A stretch of 59,859 nucleotides of DNA. Source: Gammaproteobacteria bacterium. Lineage in GTDB: Bacteria; Pseudomonadota; Gammaproteobacteria; Pseudomonadales; Azotimanducaceae. Below, piece after piece: positions 25,015 through 34,065 of the stretch. The position numbers were made by a program, and so were the translations under genes. The notes under the pieces are model-generated. The model did not search any database, had not been told where the DNA came from, and worked only from the letters and a program-made list of their open reading frames with translations. The stretch lies in NCBI GenBank assembly GCA_028821515.1, contig JAPPGA010000043.1:1-59859 (forward strand), given 5' to 3'. Every line of letters starts with the position of its first letter. Position 1 is the first letter of the stretch.

Positions 25015-26393
25015 ACACGGCGCTCTCCTTCGCCCCCGTCGTCGCCGAGCGCGATGTGGAAGTCATTTCGCGGCCTTCCCTTTCGTACTGGCGCGATGCC
25101 TGGATCCGGCTAAAGGCGAACCGGCGGGCGCTGGTTTCGCTCTATATCGTCATCGCGCTCGGCGTATTCACTGTGTTCGGTCCCCTGTTCGTACCTTCCG
25201 CATCGATCCAGGACCTGGACCAGATCTCCTCGCCGCCAGGGGCTGACCGCAGTGCGTTCATCGTCCCACCGTACGTTCCCTGGTCTGGCGTAACGGTGAA
25301 CGTACGTGATGCACAGGGGCCCCTCGAAGCCCCCGGGTCCATGACTCTCGTCGGCGAGGCCACGACCCAGGCGGTGCGCATGTTCTGGGATCCGGTGCCA
25401 GGTGCACACGGTTACCGGGTCTATCGCAACATCGCCCACCCGGCGCCGGACGACGCGTTGGGAATGCCGCTTGCGGACGTGCTGAACCCGTCGCGCGTCA
25501 GTTTCGAGGATCGTCTCGACATCAAGCCGGGGGAGTATTTCTACTCGGTCGTGCCGCTCGACATGAACGGCGTGGAGGCGCCGGTCTACACCACTCTGGA
25601 CGTGCGTGCGATTCGCGTCATCACGGCCGACGAGGCGGTGAAGCGCGGCCTCGCGGAGAGCGTTGCGGATCTCGCCGTCGGCGACGAGGTCAAGCTGAAG
25701 CTGCATGTCCTTGGCACGGACTACCTCGGCCGCGACATGCTGTCGCGTCTCATGCACGGCGCCCGGGTGTCGCTCTTCATCGGCATCGTCGCACCGTTTC
25801 TCTTCATACTGGTGGGAATCCTCTACGGCAGCGCCGCGGGGTTCGTCGGGGGCCGCGTGGACCAGGTGCTCATGCGTTTCGCCGACTTCGTGGTGGCATT
25901 GCCGTTCCTGCTGTTCATGATCCTGTTCCGCATCCTGTTCAAGATCGAGGGCGGCGACAGCGGTATCGCGCCCATGCTGATCGCCATGGTGATCCTGAGC
26001 TGGCCGGCGGCGGCGCGGCTGGTGCGCGGGCAGATCCTGCAGATCCGGGAGGAGGGGTACATCAGCGCGTCTCGCCTCCTGGGTGCGAAGACTCCCTACC
26101 TGGTGCTGCGGCACATGATTCCCAACACCATGGGCGTGATCCTGGTCACCATCACCTTCGCGGTGCCGAGCGCGATCTTCACCGAGGCGTTCCTGTCGTT
26201 CATCGGCATGGGCGTGGCGCCGCCCACGCCGTCCTGGGGCAGCATGTGCAACGAGGGGCTCAAGACCATGCTGACGCATCCCCACGAACTGATCTTCCCG
26301 GCGCTCTTCATCAGCATTACGGTGCTGGCGTTCAACCTGTTGGGCGACGGTCTGCGAGACGCGCTCGACGCGCGCATGAGGTCACAGGAATGA
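25011..26393 (+). CDS. oppC: Oligopeptide ABC transporter permease OppC-like with fibronectin-III-like insert
   Basis: 460 residues, about 150 more than normal OppC. The first helix lies at about 41-60, and the usual LGTDYLGRDMLSRLMHGAR only appears from about 234. Between them is a periplasmic insert of about 170 residues. Residues about 107-200 have the look of a fibronectin type III fold: MFWDPVPGAHGYRVYRN, GEYFYSVVPLDMNGVEAP. The C-terminal permease domain is intact, with EAA loop ASRLLGAKTPYLVLRHMIPN. The insert probably docks the anchored binding protein or the cell wall. It overlaps oppB and oppD by ATGA at both ends. Confidence 0.92.
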   Translation: MNTALSFAPVVAERDVEVISRPSLSYWRDAWIRLKANRRALVSLYIVIALGVFTVFGPLFVPSASIQDLDQISSPPGADRSAFIVPPYVPWSGVTVNVRDAQGPLEAPGSMTLVGEATTQAVRMFWDPVPGAHGYRVYRNIAHPAPDDALGMPLADVLNPSRVSFEDRLDIKPGEYFYSVVPLDMNGVEAPVYTTLDVRAIRVITADEAVKRGLAESVADLAVGDEVKLKLHVLGTDYLGRDMLSRLMHGARVSLFIGIVAPFLFILVGILYGSAAGFVGGRVDQVLMRFADFVVALPFLLFMILFRILFKIEGGDSGIAPMLIAMVILSWPAAARLVRGQILQIREEGYISASRLLGAKTPYLVLRHMIPNTMGVILVTITFAVPSAIFTEAFLSFIGMGVAPPTPSWGSMCNEGLKTMLTHPHELIFPALFISITVLAFNLLGDGLRDALDARMRSQE

Positions 26394-27451
26394 ATGCGGT
26401 GACGGACCGGTTTGCCCCGGTGCTTCTGGATGTACAGGATCTCGAGGTCGAGTTCGATACCTACGGCGGTACCGTGCACGCCGTGCGCGGGGTCTCCTTT
26501 GAAGTGCATGCCGGCAAGACCCTCGCCATCGTCGGCGAGTCCGGCTGCGGCAAGTCGGTGACCGTGCAGAGCATCATGGGGCTGATTCCGTCGCCGCCGG
26601 GACGCATCGTCGGTGGCACGGCGAAGCTCCGGGGCAAGGAGATCATCGATGGCGTGACCACGGACGGAGAGATCGTGCGGGGTTCCCAGATCGGCATGAT
26701 CTTCCAGGACCCGATGACCTCCCTCAATCCCACCATGACCATCGGCGACCAGATCGCAGAGACGCTGCAGGTGCATCGCGGGTTCAGCCACTCGCAGGCC
26801 TTGAGGCTTGCGGTGGAACTGCTGGAAATGACCCGCATCAACGAGCCGAGTCGACGGGCCCGGCAGTACCCGTTCGAGTTCTCCGGCGGCATGCTGCAAC
26901 GGTCCATGATCGCGATGGCGATCGCCTGCGGCCCTTCGATACTCATCGCCGACGAACCGACCACGGCCCTCGACGTCACCATACAGTCCCAGATTCTCGA
27001 CCTGCTGCGCGATCTCCAGCGAGAGAACAACATGGCGATCATCCTCATCACCCACGATCTCGGCGTAGTGGCGCGCATGGCGGACGAAGTGGCGGTCATG
27101 TACGCGGGGGAGTTCCTTGAAACCGGGACCGCGGACGACATCTTCTACAGCTCGGCGCATCCCTATACCGTGGGGTTGAGGGCCGCGATGCCAACCAACC
27201 GCGACGAATCGGAGCAGGACCTGATGCCGATCGACGGCTCGCCGCCAGACCTGTTCGCGCCGCCGCCGGGATGCGCTTATTTCGCCCGCTGTCCGCACGC
27301 CATGGAAGCGTGCCGGAACGATCCCCCGCCCGGGTTTGCGGTGGGGTCGGGACACATGACCCGCTGCTGGCTGCATCACGCCGACTGCTCGCGGCGGATC
27401 GATGACCTGCACTACGCTGCGGCCGCGCCACTTGAAGGCAGGGACGCATGA
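26390..27451 (+). CDS. oppD: Oligopeptide ABC transporter ATP-binding protein OppD-like
   Basis: 353-residue ATPase of the peptide importer. Walker A GESGCGKS (49-56), Q-loop MIFQDPMTSLNP, signature FSGGMLQR (about 164-171, Met in place of the usual Gln of SGGQ), Walker B ILIADEPTTALD and switch histidine ITHDLG are present. The C-terminal oligopeptide extension with C-x-n-C pattern (GCAYFARCPHAMEAC) is typical and in some homologues binds an Fe-S cluster. Start and stop overlap oppC and oppF by ATGA. Confidence 0.95.
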   Translation: MNAVTDRFAPVLLDVQDLEVEFDTYGGTVHAVRGVSFEVHAGKTLAIVGESGCGKSVTVQSIMGLIPSPPGRIVGGTAKLRGKEIIDGVTTDGEIVRGSQIGMIFQDPMTSLNPTMTIGDQIAETLQVHRGFSHSQALRLAVELLEMTRINEPSRRARQYPFEFSGGMLQRSMIAMAIACGPSILIADEPTTALDVTIQSQILDLLRDLQRENNMAIILITHDLGVVARMADEVAVMYAGEFLETGTADDIFYSSAHPYTVGLRAAMPTNRDESEQDLMPIDGSPPDLFAPPPGCAYFARCPHAMEACRNDPPPGFAVGSGHMTRCWLHHADCSRRIDDLHYAAAAPLEGRDA

Positions 27452-28419
27452 CACCGCTGATAGAAGCCGAAGGCCTGACCAAGCACTTTGGCCTGGGTCG
27501 CAACCAGACGGTGCACGCGGTGGACGATGTCAGTCTGCACATCGACCAGCGCGAGATCGTCGGGCTCGTCGGCGAGAGCGGCTCGGGGAAGTCCACCTTC
27601 GGCAAGACCCTGCTCGGCCTGCTCGACAAGACGGCGGGACAGGTGAAGTACCAGGGAGAGACGCTCCCGCAAAGCTACGGGCCGGGGGATTTCCAGCGTC
27701 ACGCCCGGACGATGCAGATGATCTTCCAGGATCCGTATTCGTCCCTGAACCCACGCATGACAGTGGGCGAGATCGTTGGCGAAGGCCTGAGATTGCATAC
27801 CAGCCTCTCCGGCAGGGAAGTGCGCGACCGCGTCGGCGACTGGCTCGAACGCGTCGGACTCAATGCGGCGCACATGGCGCGCTATCCGCACGAGTTCTCG
27901 GGCGGGCAGCGCCAGCGCATCGGCATCGCGCGGGCGCTGATCATGAGCCCTGAGTTCGTGGTCTGCGACGAGCCGATCTCGGCATTGGATGTGTCCGTGC
28001 AGGCCCAGGTCGTCAACCTGCTCGGGGAACTGAAGGAGTCGATGGGGCTCACGATGCTCTTCATCGCCCACGACCTTTCCATGGTGCGTTACGTGTCGGA
28101 CAGGATGGCCGTGATGTACCTCGGCTCCCTGATCGAACTTGGGGTATCGAACAACGTGTTCTTCCATCCCAAGCATCCGTATACGCAGATGCTGGTCGGT
28201 TCGAACCCCGAGCCGGACCCCGCCACGGAGCGTGGCCGGGGCCGCACGGCGATCCGGGGCGAGATACCGTCGCCGGTCAACATCCAGCCGGGCTGCCGTT
28301 TCGCCAACCGGTGTCCCAAGGTGATGGACGTGTGCCGGGGAACGACCCCGGAGCTGAAGAGCGTGGCGGACCCCGAGGGGAAAGAGCCGGACCGCTTGAT
28401 CGCGTGCCACCTGTATTGA
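27448..28419 (+). CDS. oppF: Oligopeptide ABC transporter ATP-binding protein OppF-like
   Basis: 323-residue second ATPase. Walker A GESGSGKST (42-50), MIFQDPYSSLNPRMT, signature FSGGQRQR (about 151-158), Walker B FVVCDEPISALD and IAHDLS are intact. The C-terminal extension contains GCRFANRCPKVMDVC. It closes the five-gene importer operon; the gap to the next gene is 17 bases, so the VOC gene may be read through. As no yejF is present in the Yej cluster, OppD/OppF are conceivable shared ATPases. Confidence 0.95.
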   Translation: MTPLIEAEGLTKHFGLGRNQTVHAVDDVSLHIDQREIVGLVGESGSGKSTFGKTLLGLLDKTAGQVKYQGETLPQSYGPGDFQRHARTMQMIFQDPYSSLNPRMTVGEIVGEGLRLHTSLSGREVRDRVGDWLERVGLNAAHMARYPHEFSGGQRQRIGIARALIMSPEFVVCDEPISALDVSVQAQVVNLLGELKESMGLTMLFIAHDLSMVRYVSDRMAVMYLGSLIELGVSNNVFFHPKHPYTQMLVGSNPEPDPATERGRGRTAIRGEIPSPVNIQPGCRFANRCPKVMDVCRGTTPELKSVADPEGKEPDRLIACHLY

Positions 28420-28436
28420 AGCTATAGCGGGGCGGC

Positions 28437-28823
28437 ATGTCGAACGCATACATCCGCCACGGTCTTGGTGCCGTCCGACCGTACCTGTACGGTGACTACG
28501 AGTTGCCGGATTTCCTCAAGTCAGTCTTTGGCGCCGAGGAAATCGAGCGGCACGAGGTTCCGGGCAAGCAGCAAGCGCATGTCGAAGTCCGCGTGGGGGA
28601 CTCGGTAATCATCGTCGAGGCAGGTGGCGTGCCCGTGTACGGTGAATCGCCCACCGCATCCGTTTATGTCTATGTTGAGGATGTGGACGCTGCGTATGTG
28701 CGTGCACTGGATGCCGGTGCGGCCGCCATCGAGCCGCCCTCCGACAAGCCCTATGGCGAGCGCAGTTGCGGCGTCCGGGACCCATCGGGCAACACCTGGT
28801 GGATATCGCGAGTGTTTACATGA
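28437..28823 (+). CDS. VOC superfamily (glyoxalase/PhnB-like) protein
   Basis: 128-residue vicinal-oxygen-chelate protein with the paired beta-alpha-beta-beta-beta modules. AVRPYLYGDYELPDFLKSVFGAE starts the first, VYVYVEDVDAAYVRALDAGA the second, and GERSCGVRDPSGNTWWIS ends it. The pattern resembles PhnB-like and dioxygenase-like members; the expected metal residues are only partly visible, so enzyme activity is uncertain. It follows oppF closely on the same strand and precedes the D-aminoacylase. Confidence 0.85.
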   Translation: MSNAYIRHGLGAVRPYLYGDYELPDFLKSVFGAEEIERHEVPGKQQAHVEVRVGDSVIIVEAGGVPVYGESPTASVYVYVEDVDAAYVRALDAGAAAIEPPSDKPYGERSCGVRDPSGNTWWISRVFT

Positions 28824-28894
28824 CGCGGGACCTGCGCCATTGTTCGTGATGGTCGATCGCTATCGGCGGGATATGCAGGAGGGAGGCGAAGAAG

Positions 28895-30541
28895 ATGGCA
28901 CATGACATCGTGATACGTGGCGGCGATATCGTGGATGGAACCGGGGCGGAGCCGGTTCCGGGCGATGTGGCCATCGACGATGGAATGATCACGGTGGTCG
29001 GGGCGGTGGATGGCAGGGGCAGGCAGGAGATCGACGCGGAGGGACATGTCGTAAGCCCCGGTTTCGTCGACCTGCATACGCACCTCGACGCGCAGATCGG
29101 CTGGGAGCCGGCGCTGACGCCCGTCAGTTGGCACGGGGTCACCACCGCGCTGATGGGTAACTGCGGCGTCACGTTCGCGCCCTGCAAGCCGGCCGACCAG
29201 GAACTCCTCGCGGGAATGATGGAAACGGTCGAGGACATTCCGAAGCACGCCATTCTCACCGGTCTCCCCTGGACCTGGGAAGACTACGGCGGCTATCTCG
29301 ATGCCCTCGATGCGCTCGAACCCGGCATCAACGTCGCCGGCATGGTCGGCCATTGCGCCCTGCGCTTCTACGTCATGGGCGAGCGCGCCGTCGAGGAACA
29401 GGCGACCGACGCGGAACGCAGGAGAATGGCGGATATCGTGGGCGCATCCATCGATGGCGGAGCCGTCGGTTTCTCCACGAATCGCTACGCACCGCACAAA
29501 CTTCCCGACGGGCGTTCCATTCCGGGCACCTTCGCGGACCCCGATGAACTCGTCGAGATCGCAAGGGCGGTCGGACCGCGCAATGCACTGATGCAGGCGG
29601 TCGGCGCCGACGGTGAAGTCCTGAAATCGTTGGCGGATACCACCGGCGGCCGTGTCCTGTTCAGCTACGGCGGCGCGAACGAACCCGGTGCGGGCAAGCG
29701 CCAGTCCGATAACCTTGACCGGTTGTGCGAAGGCCGCGACATCACGGCTATCACGCACGTACGGGGCTCCGGGTTCATATGGAGCCTCCAGTCCCATTTC
29801 CCGTTCCGCGGCGAGACCTGGGACGCCCTGCGCAAGAAGGACCTTGCCGCTCGAATCGAGGCCATCAACGACCCTGAAACGGCCGCCAGGCTCGTGGCCG
29901 AGGTCAAACCGCCGGCAGGAAAGCCGGACGGCCTCGAGAACGTGTTCTACATGGGGTCCGGGGCAACGCCGGAATACACGGCGTCCCGCGACCGGAGCGT
30001 CAGGGCGATGTGCGAGGCGACGGGCGAGAGCTTTGTCGAGGCGTTCATTCGACTCTCCCGCGAGAGCAACGGCAGGGGCCTCTTCACCGTCCGGATCTTC
30101 AACACGGACCTCAAGGAGCTGGGTGAACTGATCAGGAACAGGCATTGCTTTCCATGTCTCGGGGACGCGGGTGCCCATGTGTCCCAGATCATGGATGCCG
30201 GCTGGCCGAGCTTCGTGATTTCGTACTGGATACGGGAACGCGGCCTCTACAGCCTGGGCGAAGGCATCCGGCGCCTGACATCGGGTCCCGCACGGGTGAT
30301 CGGCCTTAAGGATCGCGGCACGCTCGCCGAGGGTATGCGGGCCGATGTCAACGTGTTCGACCTGGACTCGGTCAGCGAGCTGCAGCCGGAACTGGTACAC
30401 GATTTCCCGGGCGGAGCCCCGCGTTTCATCCAGAGGGCGAGGGGCTACAAGGCAACAATTGTCAACGGCCGGATCAACGTCGTCGATGGAGAACACACCG
30501 GCATCTGCGCGGGCAAGGTCCTGCGCCACGGCGCCCGGTAA
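28895..30541 (+). CDS. N-acyl-D-amino-acid deacylase family amidohydrolase
   Basis: 548-residue metal-dependent amidohydrolase of the D-aminoacylase group (amidohydrolase family 3), hydrolysing N-acyl-D-amino acids. The opening IVIRGGDIVDGTGAEP, metal motif H61-T-H63 (FVDLHTHLD) and the cysteine C90 in MGNCGVTFAP, which bridges zinc in D-aminoacylase, are present. Further signature blocks are GAVGFSTNRY, FPCLGDAGAHVSQI and the C-terminal composite-domain ATIVNGRINVVDGEHTG. GGAGG lies before the start. It follows a peptide importer and lies 19 kb from the D-glutamate genes, which supports a D-amino-acid role. Confidence 0.92.
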   Translation: MAHDIVIRGGDIVDGTGAEPVPGDVAIDDGMITVVGAVDGRGRQEIDAEGHVVSPGFVDLHTHLDAQIGWEPALTPVSWHGVTTALMGNCGVTFAPCKPADQELLAGMMETVEDIPKHAILTGLPWTWEDYGGYLDALDALEPGINVAGMVGHCALRFYVMGERAVEEQATDAERRRMADIVGASIDGGAVGFSTNRYAPHKLPDGRSIPGTFADPDELVEIARAVGPRNALMQAVGADGEVLKSLADTTGGRVLFSYGGANEPGAGKRQSDNLDRLCEGRDITAITHVRGSGFIWSLQSHFPFRGETWDALRKKDLAARIEAINDPETAARLVAEVKPPAGKPDGLENVFYMGSGATPEYTASRDRSVRAMCEATGESFVEAFIRLSRESNGRGLFTVRIFNTDLKELGELIRNRHCFPCLGDAGAHVSQIMDAGWPSFVISYWIRERGLYSLGEGIRRLTSGPARVIGLKDRGTLAEGMRADVNVFDLDSVSELQPELVHDFPGGAPRFIQRARGYKATIVNGRINVVDGEHTGICAGKVLRHGAR

Positions 30542-30601
30542 CCGTTATTCCCCACACGGCGGCATGAGGTCTTGCCGTCGGTATCGGGCTGCGGGAAGCA
30601 G

Positions 30602-31795
30602 GTGAGAAGGTTCATCGTCGGTCTGCTCTCCCTCGTCGGGAGGTTTTCGCGGCTGGTTCGGAGGCTCTCGGGAAAGACCGAAGAGGACGCCGCTGCCGAG
30701 CGGGTCGTGAGCGGCCGGTCATGGGACGAGTTTTGCGACACGTTGAAGGCTGCCGGCGGCGCGCTCAACTTCCCCGGCACGCCCCGTGATGCGTTCAGCC
30801 AGGCGGAGGGTTACCGCTATCTCAGCCGGCTGACCCGCGCCGGGCTAATGGCGTTCGTCGAACACGCGGATCCGAAGGCGCCCGTGCTGCACCGCGTCGC
30901 CGACGAGATCACGAAACTCGGTGCCGACAATCCGGACAACCACTACCTGACCGCCGCGATTTCGGGCGCCTTCGAGTACAGGATCTCCGGCCGGCGCAAC
31001 AGCGTGGCCTATCTCAGCTTCGGTACGCAGGCCGGACACTATGGACAGGGCGGCGGGATGCCTCCCACCGGCTACATCGAAGCCGCCGAAATCGACATGG
31101 ACGAGGACGGCTGTTTCGAACTCCTGTTGAGTTGCGCCCAGAAGGAGAGGAACTGGCTGCCCATGACGGCGGACACCGGCACCCTGATCGTACGCCAGAC
31201 CTTCCTGGATCGAAATATCGAAGTTCCCGCCCACCTGCAGATCGAACGGATCAACTGCCCGGACGACGAGAGACATCCTTCGCCGCTCACGCCCGGGGCG
31301 CTCGACGAAGGCCTCAAGTCCGCGAGCACCCTGGTCGCTGGCGCAGCCCTCCTGTTCGCGAAGTGGGCGCGCGACTTTCAACGTCACAGCAATCGCCTGC
31401 CGATGTTCGATCCCGCGGTCTCGAACGCGGCCGGCGGAGATCCGAAAATCGCCTACTACCACAGCCATTGGTCGCTGGTCGCCGACGAAGCGCTGTTGAT
31501 CGAGGTCACGCCACCGCCGTGCGAATACTGGAACTTCCAGTTGAACAACTACTGGATGGAGTCACTCGACTACCGCTACCACGACATCCACACCAACAAG
31601 CACCTCGCGCAATACGAGGCGGATGGATCGGTCCGGCTCGTGGTAGCGCACGAGGACCCCGGACTGCCGAACTGGATCGATACCGCGGGCCACATGTCGG
31701 GCACCATGTGCTTTCGCTGGGTGCGCGCGGAATCGCACCCGGAACCCGGCACCCGGGTGTTAAAGCTCGACGAGCTCTCGTCGCTGCGCCGGTAG
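30602..31795 (+). CDS. DUF1214 domain protein
   Basis: 397 residues from the GTG at 30602, with a TTG at 30572 as alternative. The C-terminal DUF1214 region is clear: ALLIEVTPPPCEYWNFQLNNYWMESLDY, then RLVVAHEDPGLPNWIDTAGHMSGTMCFRW. The upstream half carries SWDEFCDTLKAAG, LTRAGLMAFVEHADP and DNHYLTAAISG, often seen in members annotated near sulfotransferases and short-chain dehydrogenases, as here. The N-terminal VGLLSLVGRFSRLV is weakly hydrophobic. The biochemical role is unknown. The sulfotransferase gene follows 13 bases downstream. Confidence 0.85.
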   Translation: MRRFIVGLLSLVGRFSRLVRRLSGKTEEDAAAERVVSGRSWDEFCDTLKAAGGALNFPGTPRDAFSQAEGYRYLSRLTRAGLMAFVEHADPKAPVLHRVADEITKLGADNPDNHYLTAAISGAFEYRISGRRNSVAYLSFGTQAGHYGQGGGMPPTGYIEAAEIDMDEDGCFELLLSCAQKERNWLPMTADTGTLIVRQTFLDRNIEVPAHLQIERINCPDDERHPSPLTPGALDEGLKSASTLVAGAALLFAKWARDFQRHSNRLPMFDPAVSNAAGGDPKIAYYHSHWSLVADEALLIEVTPPPCEYWNFQLNNYWMESLDYRYHDIHTNKHLAQYEADGSVRLVVAHEDPGLPNWIDTAGHMSGTMCFRWVRAESHPEPGTRVLKLDELSSLRR

Positions 31796-31808
31796 CGCGG
31801 CGCAGGCG

Positions 31809-33029
31809 ATGGGTACGTCGACGGACTACCAGAGACCGTACCGGCCTCTCGCCGTCTCGACGCTGAATGCGGCTGCGCGTCTGACCGGACTTCCGGGTCG
31901 TCTCGATGTAGGGGCGATGGTCGCCAGGGCAAAGAGACGCACCGGGCTCACGGACTTTGGCGACGAGTGGTTTCTCGAACCCCTGGCAGTCCTGGTGGAC
32001 GCCATCAACACGGAGGCGCAACTCACGCCGGTTGGCCAATGGATACAGAAGGCCCGTCTCACGGGGGCGCTGGCAAAGCGCCTGCGGGTCGAGGAACTGC
32101 TTCGGCAACACCCGGAGATTCTGGACATCGATCTGCGCAAGATCATCGTCATCGCGAGCTTGCAGCGTACCGGCACAACGACGCTGCATCGCCTGATCGC
32201 GGCAGACCCCCGCGCGCGGAAACTGCTCGCATGGGAGGCGCTCGACCCGCTCCCGTCCCCCGCCCGCATGCGGATCAGGCGCGCCCGAATGGCTGAACGC
32301 GCCATCGCGTACATGGCGCCGGAGTTCTTCGCCGTGCATCCGATCGAACACTATGCGCCGGAAGAGGACGTGTTGCTGCTCGACCTCTGCTTCATGAGCC
32401 AGTCTCCCGAGGCCGTCATGTACGTGCCGAGCTATGCCAACTGGCTCGAAGGCCAGGATCACACGAAGGCCTATGCATACCTGGCCACGCTGTTGAAGGT
32501 ACTGCACTGGCAACGCCCGGGGGACTTCTGGGTGCTGAAGACCCCGCATCACGCAGAACATCTTGATGTCATCCTGGAAGTCTTTCCGGAAGCGATCGTG
32601 GTACAGACGCATCGCGACCCGCAGACGATCGTCCCGTCCTTCTGCAGCATGGTGGCGCATGGGCGGGGGATGTTGAGCGACAGGATCGACACCCGCGAGA
32701 TCGCCGCGCATTGGACGCGGAAGATGCGTCGGATGATGGAACTGTCCATCGAAGCGCGCAAAGTAGCGCCCAGCCGCTTTGTCGACGTGTCGTACTACGA
32801 TCTGCTGGCCGATCCCATCGCCGAGTTGCAAAGGATCTACCGGCGTGCGGACATTGCCTTTGACGACGCTGCCGTGCGGGCGGCCGAGAACGCCGCAACG
32901 GAAAACGCCCGGCACCGCTACGGGAAGCACGTGTACCGGGTGGACGATTTTGGCCTGACCGGGAAATCTGTCGAGCGGTGTTTTGCCTTCTATCGTCGCG
33001 AATACCGGGTGCCCCATGAGCAGAGCTGA
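31809..33029 (+). CDS. Sulfotransferase family protein
   Basis: 406-residue PAPS-dependent sulfotransferase-fold protein. The 5'-phosphosulfate-binding loop is SLQRTGTTTLHRL (about 117-129), and the 3'-phosphate region is VVQTHRDPQTIVPSFCSM with the conserved R/S. LKTPHHAEHLD is the usual acceptor-side block. It shares an operon with the DUF1214 gene (13 bases upstream) and overlaps the following SDR gene by 14 bases. The acceptor may be a steroid, lipid or polyketide-like alcohol; sequence does not decide. Confidence 0.9.
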   Translation: MGTSTDYQRPYRPLAVSTLNAAARLTGLPGRLDVGAMVARAKRRTGLTDFGDEWFLEPLAVLVDAINTEAQLTPVGQWIQKARLTGALAKRLRVEELLRQHPEILDIDLRKIIVIASLQRTGTTTLHRLIAADPRARKLLAWEALDPLPSPARMRIRRARMAERAIAYMAPEFFAVHPIEHYAPEEDVLLLDLCFMSQSPEAVMYVPSYANWLEGQDHTKAYAYLATLLKVLHWQRPGDFWVLKTPHHAEHLDVILEVFPEAIVVQTHRDPQTIVPSFCSMVAHGRGMLSDRIDTREIAAHWTRKMRRMMELSIEARKVAPSRFVDVSYYDLLADPIAELQRIYRRADIAFDDAAVRAAENAATENARHRYGKHVYRVDDFGLTGKSVERCFAFYRREYRVPHEQS

Positions 33030-34038
33030 GGGCAGAGGCCTCTACGACGGCCTTGGGAACGCAATCGTTACTGCCGTCCGGAATTCGGTCTGCGCAAGGT
33101 CCGCGCTGAACCGCGTGCCGGAAAGCGTCCGCATCGACGGCAAGGTGTGCCTCGTGACCGGGGCGAACCGCGGTCTGGGCAAGGCGGTCGCGGTGGAACT
33201 CGCGAGGCGCGGCGGACGCGTCATCATGGCCTGCCGCAGCGGCCACCCGGAGGCCGGAGAGGATGTGAAGCTCCAGTCGGCTTCCGATGCGGTGGAGATG
33301 ATTCCGGTCGATATGTCCGATCTTCGTTCGGTGCATCGGCTTTGCGACGAACTGAAGGAGAAGAACACCGTCATCGACATCGCGGTGCTGAACGCGGGGC
33401 TCGCGGCAATGCGCGCGCGCAGGACACCGCAAGGGTTCGAGACCATGTTCGCCGTGCATTTTCTGGCCAACCGAGTGATGGTCGACCGCTGGCTGAACGA
33501 TGGGCTGCTTCGGCACGGCAGCGAGTATTGCGACCCGGCCCGTATCGTCTTCGTCGCATCAGAAACGCACCGCTCCGCCGGTCCGATCGATTTCGAGTCG
33601 CTTGGCGCCTACAGGGATCATCGAGGCGCTAGAGCCGCCCTGGCGCAGTACTGTTCGAGCAAGCTCCACATGTGCACCTACGCGAAGGAACTCTCGCGCC
33701 GGCTGAATCCGGCCGGCAGCGAGGCCGTGGCGGTGGCGGTACATGCGCTCTGCCCCGGTGCCATCGCCTCCGGTATAGCGCGGGAAGCGCCGGCGATCCT
33801 GAAGCCGATCGTCGGCCCGGTGATGCGGCTGCTGTTCCAGAGTCCAGAAAAGGCCTCGGAACCGGTAATCTACCTCTGCTGCGCCGAGGAGGCGGGCGCA
33901 AGGACAGGCATCTACCTGCACATGATGGTGGAGAAACCCATGTCGGCGCTGGCATCGGACGAGGCCAACGGTGCGAAGCTCTGGGAAGCGAGCGCCGAAC
34001 TCGTCGCAAACCATGCGCGAACGGTCGAGGGCGGCTGA
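33016..34038 (+). CDS. Short-chain dehydrogenase/reductase
   Basis: 340-residue NAD(P)-dependent SDR from the ATG at 33016. The cofactor motif TGANRGLG is at 48-55, NAG in AVLNAGLA, and the catalytic YCSSK (Y212, K216) follows a serine in FVASETHR. The sequence style (VNRMVDRWL-like region, long substrate loop, C-terminal SPEKASEPVIYLCC) is of the retinol-dehydrogenase / WW-domain-oxidoreductase type. It overlaps the sulfotransferase gene, so the two may act on the same hydroxyl/keto compound. Confidence 0.9.
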   Translation: MSRAEGRGLYDGLGNAIVTAVRNSVCARSALNRVPESVRIDGKVCLVTGANRGLGKAVAVELARRGGRVIMACRSGHPEAGEDVKLQSASDAVEMIPVDMSDLRSVHRLCDELKEKNTVIDIAVLNAGLAAMRARRTPQGFETMFAVHFLANRVMVDRWLNDGLLRHGSEYCDPARIVFVASETHRSAGPIDFESLGAYRDHRGARAALAQYCSSKLHMCTYAKELSRRLNPAGSEAVAVAVHALCPGAIASGIAREAPAILKPIVGPVMRLLFQSPEKASEPVIYLCCAEEAGARTGIYLHMMVEKPMSALASDEANGAKLWEASAELVANHARTVEGG

Positions 34039-34065
34039 GGCACGACCGTTCGCCCATACCAATCC

